From: Legionellales bacterium
GTDB taxonomy: Bacteria; Pseudomonadota; Gammaproteobacteria; PIVX01
Assembly: GCA_013215905.1 (NCBI GenBank)
Contig: JABSQI010000107.1
Span: 1-6,355, forward strand
Length of the DNA: 6,355 nt
Reading direction: 5' to 3'
The notes under the pieces were generated by a model, which searched no databases, had not been told where the DNA came from, and was given only the letters and a program-made list of their open reading frames with translations. Of the stretch, positions 1 through 6,305 are shown one piece after another. A program made the translations under genes and the position numbers. Position 1 is the first letter of the stretch. Every line of letters starts with the position of its first letter.

Positions 1-125
1 TTTTTGTTGCAAAAAGGTTTAAATATAATCTAAAAAAGTCCTAATTACTAAATATTATATATTTCTTTTACTTACAGTTATTTTCGAATAATTTCTAGAT
101 GAGATGTTAAAAAAATTTATAAATT

Positions 126-154
126 ATTTTATCCTTTTCGTATTAATGTATAAT
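126..154 (+). promoter_or_regulatory. Putative sigma70 promoter of recA (weak -35)
   Basis: A perfect TATAAT lies at 149-154, about 35 nt before the recA start codon. The matching -35 position, 17 nt upstream (126-131), reads ATTTTA and is a poor match to TTGACA. A start of transcription near 161-162 would give a leader of roughly 28 nt containing the AGAGGTG ribosome binding site at 177-183. No CTG-N10-CAG LexA operator is visible anywhere in 1-189; I find no CTG there at all. In DNA this rich in A and T a TATAAT can occur by chance, so the call rests mainly on position. Confidence 0.45.
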
Positions 155-189
155 GAGTAATTTGAAATATTAAGCTAGAGGTGTAAGGC

Positions 190-1218
190 ATGAGCGAACA
201 AAAAAATAAAGCACTAGAGGCTGCGCTTGGACAAATTGATAGACAGTTTGGTAAAGGTTCCGTAATGCGACTAGGGGCAGTTGGGGCTGATAAAGATATA
301 GAAGCAATATCTACAGGTTCTTTTGGATTGGATGTGGCGCTTGGTATTGGTGGTTTGCCCAAAGGTCGTATAGTAGAGATTTATGGACCGGAGTCTTCTG
401 GAAAAACTACTCTAACATTACAGGTTATTGCTGAAGCCCAGAAAACTGGTGGGACAGCGGCATTTATTGATGCGGAACACGCTCTTGATCCTATTTATGC
501 TGAAAAATTAGGTGTTAATATTGATAGTTTATTAATTTCACAACCGGATAATGGAGAGCAGGCGCTGGAAATAGCCGATATGCTGGTACGATCTGGAGGT
601 GTTGATGTATTGATTGTAGATTCTGTTGCTGCGCTTACTCCAAAAGCAGAAATTGATGGTGAGATGGGTGATCATCACGTTGGCTTACAAGCAAGATTAA
701 TGTCACAAGCTTTAAGAAAACTTACTGCTAATATAAAAAGAACTAATACGTTAGTTATATTTGTAAATCAAATTAGAATGAAGATAGGTATTATGTTTGG
801 CAACCCCGAGACAACAACAGGTGGGAATGCTCTGAAATTCTATTCTTCAGTTAGGCTTGATATAAGAAGAACAGGAGCAATTAAAAAAGGAGATGAGGTA
901 ATCGGTAGTGAAACGAAGGTTAAAGTTGTGAAAAATAAGGTTGCTCCTCCTTTCAAGCAAACTAACTTTGATATTTACTATGGTGAAGGGATTTCAAAGA
1001 CTGGTGAAATTCTGGGTCTTGCGGTTGATGCAAAATTAGTTGATAAATCTGGTGCATGGTACAGTTATCAGGGAGATAGGATAGGTCAAGGTAAAGAAAA
1101 CGCAAAGAATTATCTTAATGATCATCCTGAAATCTTAGAAGTCTTAGAAAATTCCTTACGAGAGAAGTTGCTACCAAAGTCAGAAAATGATTCTGCTAGT
1201 ATAGAAGAGACTGCTTAG
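190..1218 (+). CDS. recA: Recombinase RecA
   Basis: RecA is the cytoplasmic DNA-dependent ATPase that forms filaments on single-stranded DNA, drives homologous pairing and strand exchange, and stimulates LexA-type self-cleavage where such repressors exist. The 342-residue product is slightly shorter than E. coli RecA (353) and aligns with it without gaps through the core. Visible landmarks are the N-terminal polymerisation helix (about 1-33), Walker A GPESSGKT at 66-73, catalytic Glu96 in the DAEHALD stretch, Walker B LIVDS at 141-145, DNA-binding loop L1 around 157-165 (EMGDHHVG at 158-165), loop L2 with [12 protein letters not shown] at 203-214, and the C-terminal domain with GAWYSY and IGQGKENA. 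The acidic C-terminal tail is short. The start is supported by AGAGGTG at 177-183, six nt before ATG, and by the usual N-terminal sequence. recX follows after 5 nt. The gene looks less AT-biased than alaS, as expected for a strongly conserved, well-expressed gene. Confidence 0.99.
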   Translation: MSEQKNKALEAALGQIDRQFGKGSVMRLGAVGADKDIEAISTGSFGLDVALGIGGLPKGRIVEIYGPESSGKTTLTLQVIAEAQKTGGTAAFIDAEHALDPIYAEKLGVNIDSLLISQPDNGEQALEIADMLVRSGGVDVLIVDSVAALTPKAEIDGEMGDHHVGLQARLMSQALRKLTANIKRTNTLVIFVNQIRMKIGIMFGNPETTTGGNALKFYSSVRLDIRRTGAIKKGDEVIGSETKVKVVKNKVAPPFKQTNFDIYYGEGISKTGEILGLAVDAKLVDKSGAWYSYQGDRIGQGKENAKNYLNDHPEILEVLENSLREKLLPKSENDSASIEETA

Positions 1219-1223
1219 ATTGG

Positions 1224-1670
1224 ATGTCTAATAAGAATGATATATATCAGAAATCTCTGGAGCTACTGGCTAATCGAGAGCACAGTGCTTTTGAGCTATC
1301 AGATAAACTGTCTAAAAAATTTTCTAATAGCTCAAATGAAATTAAAGAAGTTATCTGTGAATTAATAGGGCGTGATTATTTGAGTGATGAGAGATTTTGC
1401 TATTCTGTAATAAATTATCGAGCAAATAGGGGGTATGGTCCTATATGGATTACTGCTTATCTAAAGACTAAAGGCGTTGAAAAAGATATTATCGACAAAG
1501 TGCTTGATGAAATGGATATGAATTGGGACAAAGTTATTTTATCTTTGCACCAGAAAAAATTTGGAACAGATAATTTAACAGACTATCCTAGTAAAGCCAA
1601 AGCAAAGTCATTTCTACAATCTAGAGGTTTTTCCATGAGTCAAATATATGATTTGTACAGAGCGGATTAA
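1224..1670 (+). CDS. recX: Regulatory protein RecX
   Basis: RecX binds RecA and RecA filaments and modulates their growth and activity; in E. coli it is mainly inhibitory. This 148-residue protein is close to the usual size (about 150-165) and is made almost entirely of predicted helices, consistent with the family's repeated three-helix units. Family signatures are visible: LLANREHSAFELSDKL at 14-29, DYLSDERF at 51-58, and RANRGYGPIWI at 66-76, which match the conserved RREHS..EL..KL, G.LSDERFA and R...G.GP.RI positions. The ATG lies 5 nt after the recA stop codon. There is only a weak purine run (AGAAGAGA, 1203-1210) about 13 nt upstream, so translation probably depends on coupling to recA. 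No hairpin terminator separates the two genes. Identification is firm by motif and by context. Confidence 0.95.
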   Translation: MSNKNDIYQKSLELLANREHSAFELSDKLSKKFSNSSNEIKEVICELIGRDYLSDERFCYSVINYRANRGYGPIWITAYLKTKGVEKDIIDKVLDEMDMNWDKVILSLHQKKFGTDNLTDYPSKAKAKSFLQSRGFSMSQIYDLYRAD

Positions 1671-1678
1671 AATTTTAT

Positions 1679-4384
1679 ATGAAAGCTAATGATATTAGAA
1701 CTAAATTTTTAGAATACTTTGAAAAGAATGGTCATAAAAAAATTCCATCTTCTTCTTTGATCCCAAAAGATGATAGTACGCTACTTTTTACAAACGCTGG
1801 GATGGTACAGTTCAAGCAATATTTTTTAGGGATAGATAATCCATCATATACTCGAGTGGCAAGTTCACAGTGCTGTATTAGAGCTGGAGGAAAACATAAT
1901 GATCTAGAGAATGTTGGCTATACCAAAAGACATCATACTTTTTTTGAAATGCTTGGAAATTTTAGTTTTGGTGATTATTTTAAGAAAGATGCGATTAAGT
2001 ATGCTTGGGAATTTATTACTAGGGAATTAAAGATCCCAGAAAATAAGTTGTGGATAACAGTATATAAAGATGATCAAGAAACATCAGATATTTGGTTGAA
2101 TGATATAGGAATTGATCCAAAGAGACTGAGCTATTGTGGTGAAAAAGATAATTTTTGGTCTATGGGACTGACTGGTCCTTGTGGTCCATGTACAGAAATA
2201 TTTTATGATCACGGAGAAAGTGTTCCTGGGGGGCCACCAGGCAGTGCTGATGAAGATGGTGATAGATATGTAGAAATTTGGAATATAGTTTTTATGGAAT
2301 TTGAGAGATTAGAAGATGGTGAATTAAAATCTCTACCTATGAAGTCTGTTGATACTGGAATGGGTCTAGAAAGAGTTAGTGCTGTTATGCAAGGTGTTAA
2401 TGATAATTATGAAATAGACTTATTCAGATCTCTGATCCAAGAATTTAAAAAAAAGTTGCAAGTAAAAATAGATAATCCAGTCGCTTTAAAGGTTATTGCA
2501 GATCATATTCGCTCAATAGTATTTTTAATAGCAGAGGGGGTGTTGCCTAGCAATGATGGAAGAGGGTATGTTCTTAGAAGAATTATTCGTAGAGCAATAC
2601 GATATGGAACTAAACTTGGTTTAGAAGGAGAATTTGTTTATAAATTAGTTGGTGCTTTAGTAAGTGAGATGGGTGAACATTATCCTACTATTATCGAGAA
2701 ACAAAAATTTATTGAAAAAACAATTGCAGTTGAAGAAAAACAGTTTGGTAAAACTTTATATACAGGTTTAAAAATCTTAGAAAAAGATATAGCAAGTCTC
2801 AAGGATAATTTAATTCCTGGAGATTTAATATTTAAGATGTATGATACATATGGTTTCCCGTTAGATTTGTTGCAAGATATAGCTAAAGAAAAAAAATTGG
2901 ATTTAGATCTATCTGGTTATGAACAAAATATGGAAAATCAAAGAAATTTAGCTAGAAATTCTAGTAATTTTCAAGAACGTCAAAAGAGCATTGAAATCTC
3001 AGATCAAATATCTTCTGAATTTACTGGCTATAAAAACACAAAAGAACAGTCGAAAATAATTTCATTACTCCAAGACGAACAAGAAGTTGATGAAGTAGAG
3101 AATGGTAGTAATGAATTAATAGGGATGATATTAGATAAAACTCCTTTTTATGCGGAATCTGGAGGTCAAATTGGTGATGCTGGAGTAATAAAAGGAGATA
3201 ATTTTAGATTTGAGGTTACTGATACTCAGAAAATAAAAGATGCAATTATTCATTATGGTAAATTAGTAGAAGGCAATATAAATATAGATGATATTGGATA
3301 TGCTGAAATTGATAAAGATAGAAGATTATCAATTAAAAATAATCATACAGCTACACATTTATTACATGCAGCCCTAAAGGAAATTTTAGGCACGCATGCA
3401 GAGCAAAAGGGTTCAATTGTTACTGCAGATAAACTAAGATTTGATTTTATGCATAATACCCCCTTAACACCTGAACAAATAATTGAGGTTGAGGAGTTAG
3501 TCAATCATTATATTAGAGCAAATATTCAAGTTAGCACAGATGTTCAATCATATAATGATGCTGTTGACTCTGGTGCTGTTGCCTTATTTGGTGAGAAATA
3601 TCAAGATTCAGTTAGAGTAGTCTCTGTAGCTGATTTTTCCAAAGAATTATGTGGAGGAACACATGTAACTAGAACAGGAGATATAGGGATATTTAAAATT
3701 ATTAGTGAATATTCAATTGCAACAGGTGTTAGAAGAATAGATGCTTTTACCGGTATAAAAGCTTTGAATAATTTCCAACTATCATTTAATAGATTATCTC
3801 AATTGGCAAATATGTTAAATGTTAGTGAAGATGAACTTCTTGTGAAAGCAAAACAATTACTTGATGATAATAAAAAATATCGCAAAAATATTGATAGGCA
3901 ACGTACAGGAGATGTGCTAGCGAAATATAAGGATCTCAGTGGCGAAAAAATTAAAGATCAAAATGGTAAAAAGGTAATGGTCTTAGTCAAAGATGTTGAT
4001 GATGTTGATAGTAGGAGCTTAAAAAATTTAGTTGATGATTTATTAAATGTTCATACGCAATTAGGAAATGAAGCAGTTATTCTATTAGCTGCAAAAATTG
4101 ATAAAAAACTGAATGTTGTTTGTAAAATTTCTGATGGTTTAGTGAGGAAAGATTTTTCTAAGCTAAGCAAAAAAGAGCTTCCTTTATCGAAAAGTGAAAT
4201 TCCTTCGCCAACAGATTTAGTTAAAGAGATCTGCGGTAAAGGAGGAGGACGTGATAATATGGCACAGGGTGGTTCTAGTATTCCTCATGATTTAGATGAT
4301 AGGTTGGAAAAAGTGAAAAAATTTATCATGGATAGCATTCAGGGGAGTGCAGAATCTCAGATGAATGTCCCTCGTAACATGTAA
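1679..4384 (+). CDS. alaS: Alanine--tRNA ligase (AlaRS)
   Basis: This class II synthetase attaches alanine to tRNA-Ala, recognising the G3-U70 pair, and hydrolyses mischarged Ser- or Gly-tRNA-Ala. At 901 residues it is longer than E. coli AlaRS (876). The catalytic core is intact: RAGGKHNDLENVGYTKRHHTF with motif 2 around 84-97, TGPCGPCTEI, EIWNIVFMEFER, and motif 3 GMGLER at 227-232. The editing domain keeps all four metal ligands: His556 and His560 in HTATH, Cys658 and His662 in CGGTH. The C-Ala domain ends with GGGRDNMAQGG from 855. The extra length lies mostly in an apparent lysine-rich insertion near residues 827-842, before the GGG motif, and in a short C-terminal tail. The residue before the conserved C-I-R-A-G-G is Cys where I expect Lys or Arg. 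The gene starts 8 nt after recX with only a weak GAGCGGA purine element (about 1660-1666) upstream, which suggests co-transcription and coupling. Confidence 0.98.
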   Translation: MKANDIRTKFLEYFEKNGHKKIPSSSLIPKDDSTLLFTNAGMVQFKQYFLGIDNPSYTRVASSQCCIRAGGKHNDLENVGYTKRHHTFFEMLGNFSFGDYFKKDAIKYAWEFITRELKIPENKLWITVYKDDQETSDIWLNDIGIDPKRLSYCGEKDNFWSMGLTGPCGPCTEIFYDHGESVPGGPPGSADEDGDRYVEIWNIVFMEFERLEDGELKSLPMKSVDTGMGLERVSAVMQGVNDNYEIDLFRSLIQEFKKKLQVKIDNPVALKVIADHIRSIVFLIAEGVLPSNDGRGYVLRRIIRRAIRYGTKLGLEGEFVYKLVGALVSEMGEHYPTIIEKQKFIEKTIAVEEKQFGKTLYTGLKILEKDIASLKDNLIPGDLIFKMYDTYGFPLDLLQDIAKEKKLDLDLSGYEQNMENQRNLARNSSNFQERQKSIEISDQISSEFTGYKNTKEQSKIISLLQDEQEVDEVENGSNELIGMILDKTPFYAESGGQIGDAGVIKGDNFRFEVTDTQKIKDAIIHYGKLVEGNINIDDIGYAEIDKDRRLSIKNNHTATHLLHAALKEILGTHAEQKGSIVTADKLRFDFMHNTPLTPEQIIEVEELVNHYIRANIQVSTDVQSYNDAVDSGAVALFGEKYQDSVRVVSVADFSKELCGGTHVTRTGDIGIFKIISEYSIATGVRRIDAFTGIKALNNFQLSFNRLSQLANMLNVSEDELLVKAKQLLDDNKKYRKNIDRQRTGDVLAKYKDLSGEKIKDQNGKKVMVLVKDVDDVDSRSLKNLVDDLLNVHTQLGNEAVILLAAKIDKKLNVVCKISDGLVRKDFSKLSKKELPLSKSEIPSPTDLVKEICGKGGGRDNMAQGGSSIPHDLDDRLEKVKKFIMDSIQGSAESQMNVPRNM

Positions 4385-4422
4385 TTAAGTCTCCTAGTGT
4401 TTTAATCATCACCCAATAAATA

Positions 4423-4428
4423 TATAAT
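4423..4428 (+). promoter_or_regulatory. TATAAT box directly before lysC, possible leaderless promoter
   Basis: A perfect TATAAT occupies 4423-4428 in the 51-nt gap after alaS. Only 7 nt (4429-4435) separate it from the lysC ATG, so a standard transcription start would fall on or next to the A of the start codon. No purine-rich Shine-Dalgarno element exists between 4400 and 4435. A -35 element is not convincing: TGTTTT or GTTTTA near 4398-4404 are poor matches. The gap is AT-rich, so chance occurrence is a real alternative, with lysC translated from readthrough mRNA out of alaS. Confidence 0.35.
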
Positions 4429-4435
4429 TAATCTT

Positions 4436-5662
4436 ATGTCAATATATGTAAGAAAATTTGGAGGTTCTTCTCTAGCAAATCTAGATAGAATTTCCCATGT
4501 AGCTGATATTATTACCAAATATTATCATAAAGGTCATAAGCAAGTAATTGTGGTTTCAGCCATGTTTGGAGAGACCGATAGATTAGTAGATTTTGCCCGT
4601 GAGTTTGATTATTACAATAATTCAAGAGAATATGCTGTATTGGTTTCTACTGGCGAGCAAGTTGCTATGTCTTTATTATGTATGGCTCTAAATGATAAAG
4701 GGGTATTTTCAAAGTCATTTAATGGATCCCAGGCTCTGATTAAAACAGACTCAAATCACTTATCAGCTAATATTACTGGGATAAATGCTGTTAATCTGAA
4801 AAAATGCTTATTGGACAATAAAATAGCAGTGGTTGCAGGATTCCAGGGAATTGATACCAATGGTGATATAACAACATTAGGAAGAGGGGGTTCAGATACA
4901 ACAGCAGTTGCCCTATCGTCCATTTTAAAAGCAAAAGAATGTTTAATATACACTGATGTTGATGGAGTATATTCTGCAGATCCTAGAATAGTACCTAATG
5001 CGCAAAAAATTACATCTATTGATCATAGTGAAATGCTGGTATTATCCCATCTAGGCGCAAAAGTTATGCAACCTAGATCAATAGAATTAGCAGCTAAATA
5101 TAATATGACTATAAAGGTATTATCATCATTTCATTCAGAAGGTGGGACATGCATACAAGATACTAAAAGATTTCCAATGGAATCACCTGTGGTTAGAGCG
5201 ATTACATGCCTTAGAGAGATGGTAAAAGTTAGTTTGAAGATTTCTCATGAATATAGCTCTAGGGTGTCAGAACTATTAAACGCTTGTTATATAAAAGGCT
5301 TGAAGCTCGAAATGCTAAGGATTAAATATCCCAATTCTGAGTCTCAAGAGCTAATCTTAGAATGTGTTGTATCCGGTGAAGAGCTTGAAATATTTAGGGA
5401 TATTGTCGCTTTTAATATCTCCGACAAGCTCATTGTAGATTCGGTGACTTTGGAGAATAAGAGTATTTTGTCTGCGGTTGGTATTGGTCTGCAAGGACAC
5501 AATTATGCTAATGTTTTGAATATCTTAGTATCTTGTCTAGAAAAAAACGATATTAAGATATTTTCTATCTGTACAGGAGATATCAGGGTTTCATTGTTAA
5601 TTGATGATCTGGATACTGATATTGCTCTTAGATTAGCACATCAGACCTTAGGTCTTGATTAA
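4436..5662 (+). CDS. lysC: Aspartate kinase, single-function, with two C-terminal ACT domains
   Basis: Aspartokinase phosphorylates L-aspartate with ATP, the first step towards diaminopimelate/lysine, threonine and methionine. The 408 residues fit the single-function class (about 400-410) with no homoserine dehydrogenase fused. Kinase-domain landmarks are KFGGSS at 7-12 (usually KFGGTS), VVSAM, STGEQV at 71-76, GFQGID from 135, TTLGRGGSDTT at 146-156 and YTDVDGVYSADPR at 172-184, so the catalytic half looks active. The C-terminal part, from about 248, corresponds to two ACT domains but is poorly conserved: the usual STSEI signature of the effector site is CTGDI at 379-383, and the usual GM.S..GVA stretch reads GLQGHNYAN at 351-359. 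Inhibition by lysine/threonine may therefore be altered or absent (inference). The start is fixed by the need for KFGG near the N-terminus; the next Met is at residue 43. There is no visible ribosome binding site. The name lysC follows Pseudomonas-type usage. Confidence 0.95.
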   Translation: MSIYVRKFGGSSLANLDRISHVADIITKYYHKGHKQVIVVSAMFGETDRLVDFAREFDYYNNSREYAVLVSTGEQVAMSLLCMALNDKGVFSKSFNGSQALIKTDSNHLSANITGINAVNLKKCLLDNKIAVVAGFQGIDTNGDITTLGRGGSDTTAVALSSILKAKECLIYTDVDGVYSADPRIVPNAQKITSIDHSEMLVLSHLGAKVMQPRSIELAAKYNMTIKVLSSFHSEGGTCIQDTKRFPMESPVVRAITCLREMVKVSLKISHEYSSRVSELLNACYIKGLKLEMLRIKYPNSESQELILECVVSGEELEIFRDIVAFNISDKLIVDSVTLENKSILSAVGIGLQGHNYANVLNILVSCLEKNDIKIFSICTGDIRVSLLIDDLDTDIALRLAHQTLGLD

Positions 5663-5665
5663 ATA

Positions 5666-5694
5666 ATTTAAAAATGTTTAAATGTCCTTTTTTT
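5666..5694 (+). terminator. Weak terminator candidate after lysC
   Basis: Starting 3 nt after the lysC stop codon, ATTTAAA (5666-5672) and TTTAAAT (5677-5683) form a 7-bp, all-AT stem with a 4-nt loop. After GTCC, a run of seven T follows at 5688-5694. The position and the T tract fit a rho-independent terminator, but a stem without G-C pairs is thermodynamically weak. It may simply reflect base composition. Confidence 0.25.
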
Positions 5695-5698
5695 CGTC

Positions 5699-5732
5699 AC
5701 AAACATATATTTTTATAATAATATATATTTGT
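5699..5732. repeat. Imperfect AT-rich inverted repeat in the lysC-csrA spacer
   Basis: The arms ACAAACATATAT (5699-5710) and ATATATATTTGT (5721-5732) are complementary at 11 of 12 positions, with one further pair possible inside (5711/5720) and a loop of about 8-10 nt. It lies about 37 nt after lysC and about 90 nt before csrA. It could be a weak bidirectional hairpin or a binding site in DNA upstream of the csrA promoter. No T tract follows it, so it is not a classical terminator. Confidence 0.5.
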
Positions 5733-5761
5733 TAGTCTAAAATTATATTAAATAGGGTGGC

Positions 5762-5785
5762 AGAATATATTTTTTTGTATATTCT
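5762..5785. repeat. Inverted repeat overlapping the csrA -35 region
   Basis: AGAATATA (5762-5769) and TATATTCT (5778-5785) are perfectly complementary 8-bp arms separated by the 8 nt TTTTTTTG. The right half overlaps the proposed csrA -35 hexamer (5775-5780). A repressor or activator site, or a weak RNA hairpin on readthrough transcripts, are both possible. The arms are nearly all A and T, so chance is not excluded. Confidence 0.45.
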
Positions 5786-5803
5786 TTGTCTTTGTAGTAC
5801 AAT
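5775..5803 (+). promoter_or_regulatory. Putative sigma70 promoter of csrA
   Basis: TTGTAT (5775-5780) and TACAAT (5798-5803) are separated by exactly 17 nt. The -10 matches consensus at five of six positions and the -35 keeps the important TTG. Transcription would start around 5809-5811, leaving a very short leader of about 14 nt that begins at the GTATTGGAGG sequence. This would let csrA be expressed independently of lysC. Confidence 0.55.
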
Positions 5804-5814
5804 ACATAGTATTG
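5800..5814. repeat. Palindrome spanning the csrA -10 box and abutting the ribosome binding site
   Basis: CAATAC (5800-5805), ATA, GTATTG (5809-5814) is a perfect 6-bp inverted repeat with a 3-nt spacer. As DNA it overlaps the 3' part of the -10 box and the expected start site, a typical operator position. As RNA on a transcript coming from further upstream it would fold into a hairpin whose last base is the first G of the GGAGG ribosome binding site. Which of these applies, if any, cannot be decided from sequence. Confidence 0.5.
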
Positions 5815-5819
5815 GAGGT
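5814..5819 (+). promoter_or_regulatory. csrA ribosome binding site (GGAGGT), fixes the start
   Basis: GGAGGT is a full match to the anti-Shine-Dalgarno sequence and lies 4 nt before the ATG at 5824. It identifies that ATG as the start rather than the in-frame TTG at 5812, which overlaps the site itself. The core GGA is also the base triplet recognised by CsrA proteins, so autoregulation by blocking this site is plausible, as in E. coli csrA (inference). Confidence 0.85.
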
Positions 5820-5823
5820 TTTA

Positions 5824-6015
5824 ATGTTAATATTAACTAGAAAAGTTGGAGAAAACCTTGTTATAGGTGATGATGTTACTGTATCCGTTTTAGGTGTTAA
5901 GGGTAATCAAGTTAGAATTGGCATAAATGCTCCAAAAGATGTTTCTGTACATCGTGAAGAAATTTACGAACGCATTAAAAAAGAAAAAGAAAATGGTGAA
6001 TCAGGTAACCGCTGA
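5824..6015 (+). CDS. csrA: Carbon storage regulator CsrA (RsmA)
   Basis: CsrA is a small dimeric RNA-binding protein that recognises GGA motifs in mRNA leaders, usually blocking translation, and is titrated by small RNAs of the CsrB/RsmY type. It governs central metabolism, motility, biofilm and, in intracellular gammaproteobacteria, the switch between replicative and transmissive phases. The product is 63 residues, the normal family length (E. coli 61). It begins [10 protein letters not shown] and contains [34 protein letters not shown], near-identical to enterobacterial CsrA. The RNA-contact residues Leu4, Arg6 and Arg44 are all present, and the basic/acidic C-terminal helix has KKEKENGE. 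Extending to TTG at 5812 would add four residues before the canonical Met and consume the ribosome binding site, so I reject it. The stop TGA is followed at once by an in-frame TAA. The neighbouring tRNA-Ser(GCU) and tRNA-Arg(ACG) match the E. coli csrA-serV-argV order. Confidence 0.98.
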   Translation: MLILTRKVGENLVIGDDVTVSVLGVKGNQVRIGINAPKDVSVHREEIYERIKKEKENGESGNR

Positions 6016-6052
6016 TAAAAAATATTGGTTTATTCTTGATTAATTATAATTA

Positions 6053-6078
6053 CTAATTAGCATATTAGGTTGTTTTTT
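6053..6078 (+). terminator. Weak terminator candidate after csrA
   Basis: CTAAT (6053-6057) and ATTAG (6064-6068) form a 5-bp stem with a 6-nt loop. Four nt later a run of six T begins (6073-6078). The position, between csrA and the tRNA promoter, suits a terminator, but the stem is short and AT-rich. No stronger hairpin is visible in 6016-6100. Confidence 0.3.
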
Positions 6079-6101
6079 CTTTCCATTCAATACTATCTAA
6101 G

Positions 6102-6130
6102 TTGACAATAAAGTTAATAATACGTATTCT
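6102..6130 (+). promoter_or_regulatory. Sigma70 promoter of the tRNA-Ser/tRNA-Arg unit
   Basis: A perfect TTGACA (6102-6107) is followed, with the ideal 17-nt spacing, by TATTCT (6125-6130), which matches the -10 consensus at four of six positions. The start would lie near 6137, giving a precursor leader of about 53 nt before tRNA-Ser. A perfect 10-bp palindrome, AATACGTATT (6119-6128), overlaps the -10 box. There is no clearly GC-rich discriminator after the -10, so the sequence gives no strong hint of stringent control. Confidence 0.7.
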
Positions 6131-6189
6131 GTTGTCTACTAAATAATTGGCTAGATTTAAATTTTATTTATTATCTACGTTTTATTTTT

Positions 6190-6281
6190 GGAGAGGTGGC
6201 CGAGCGGCTGAAGGCGCTCCCCTGCTAAGGGAGTATGGGCTTTATCGCTCATCGAGGGTTCGAATCCCTCTCTCTCCGCCA
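6190..6281 (+). tRNA. tRNA-Ser (anticodon GCU)
   Basis: The cloverleaf folds fully. Acceptor arms are GGAGAGG (6190-6196) and TCTCTCC (6271-6277), with a G-U at the seventh pair. The D stem is GCC/GGC, and the anticodon stem CTCCC (6217-6221)/GGGAG (6229-6233) closes a loop with GCT at 6224-6226. A long class II variable arm at 6234-6253 forms TGGGC/GCTCA, and the T arm is GAGGG-TTCGAAT-CCCTC (6254-6270). The discriminator is G and the CCA end is encoded (6279-6281). The long variable arm and anticodon give serine, reading AGC and AGU. It corresponds to serV next to csrA in E. coli. Confidence 0.98.
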
Positions 6282-6305
6282 TGAGAGTATTGTTGTTTAA
6301 ATTGT

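Noticed and set aside
1..15. Short inverted repeat TTTTTG-TTG-CAAAAA at the window edge
   Set aside because: Six pairs, only one of them G-C, with a 3-nt loop and no following T tract; too weak for a terminator call.
1..44. Possible 3' end of an upstream gene (frame 3 stays open to a TAA at 42-44)
   Set aside because: Only 13 codons are visible and they carry no recognisable motif; pncC/cinA is a common neighbour of recA, but nothing here supports it.
129..362. Minus-strand open frame of 77 codons over the recA start
   Set aside because: It lies opposite the recA leader and coding start, shows no protein-like pattern that I recognise, and is explained as the shadow of recA.
4756..4953. Minus-strand open frame of 65 codons inside lysC
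   Set aside because: It is fully contained in the conserved kinase domain of lysC on the other strand, with no independent support.
5812..5823. In-frame TTG as an upstream start for csrA
   Set aside because: It would overlap the GGAGGT ribosome binding site and add four residues before the universally conserved MLILTR start of CsrA.
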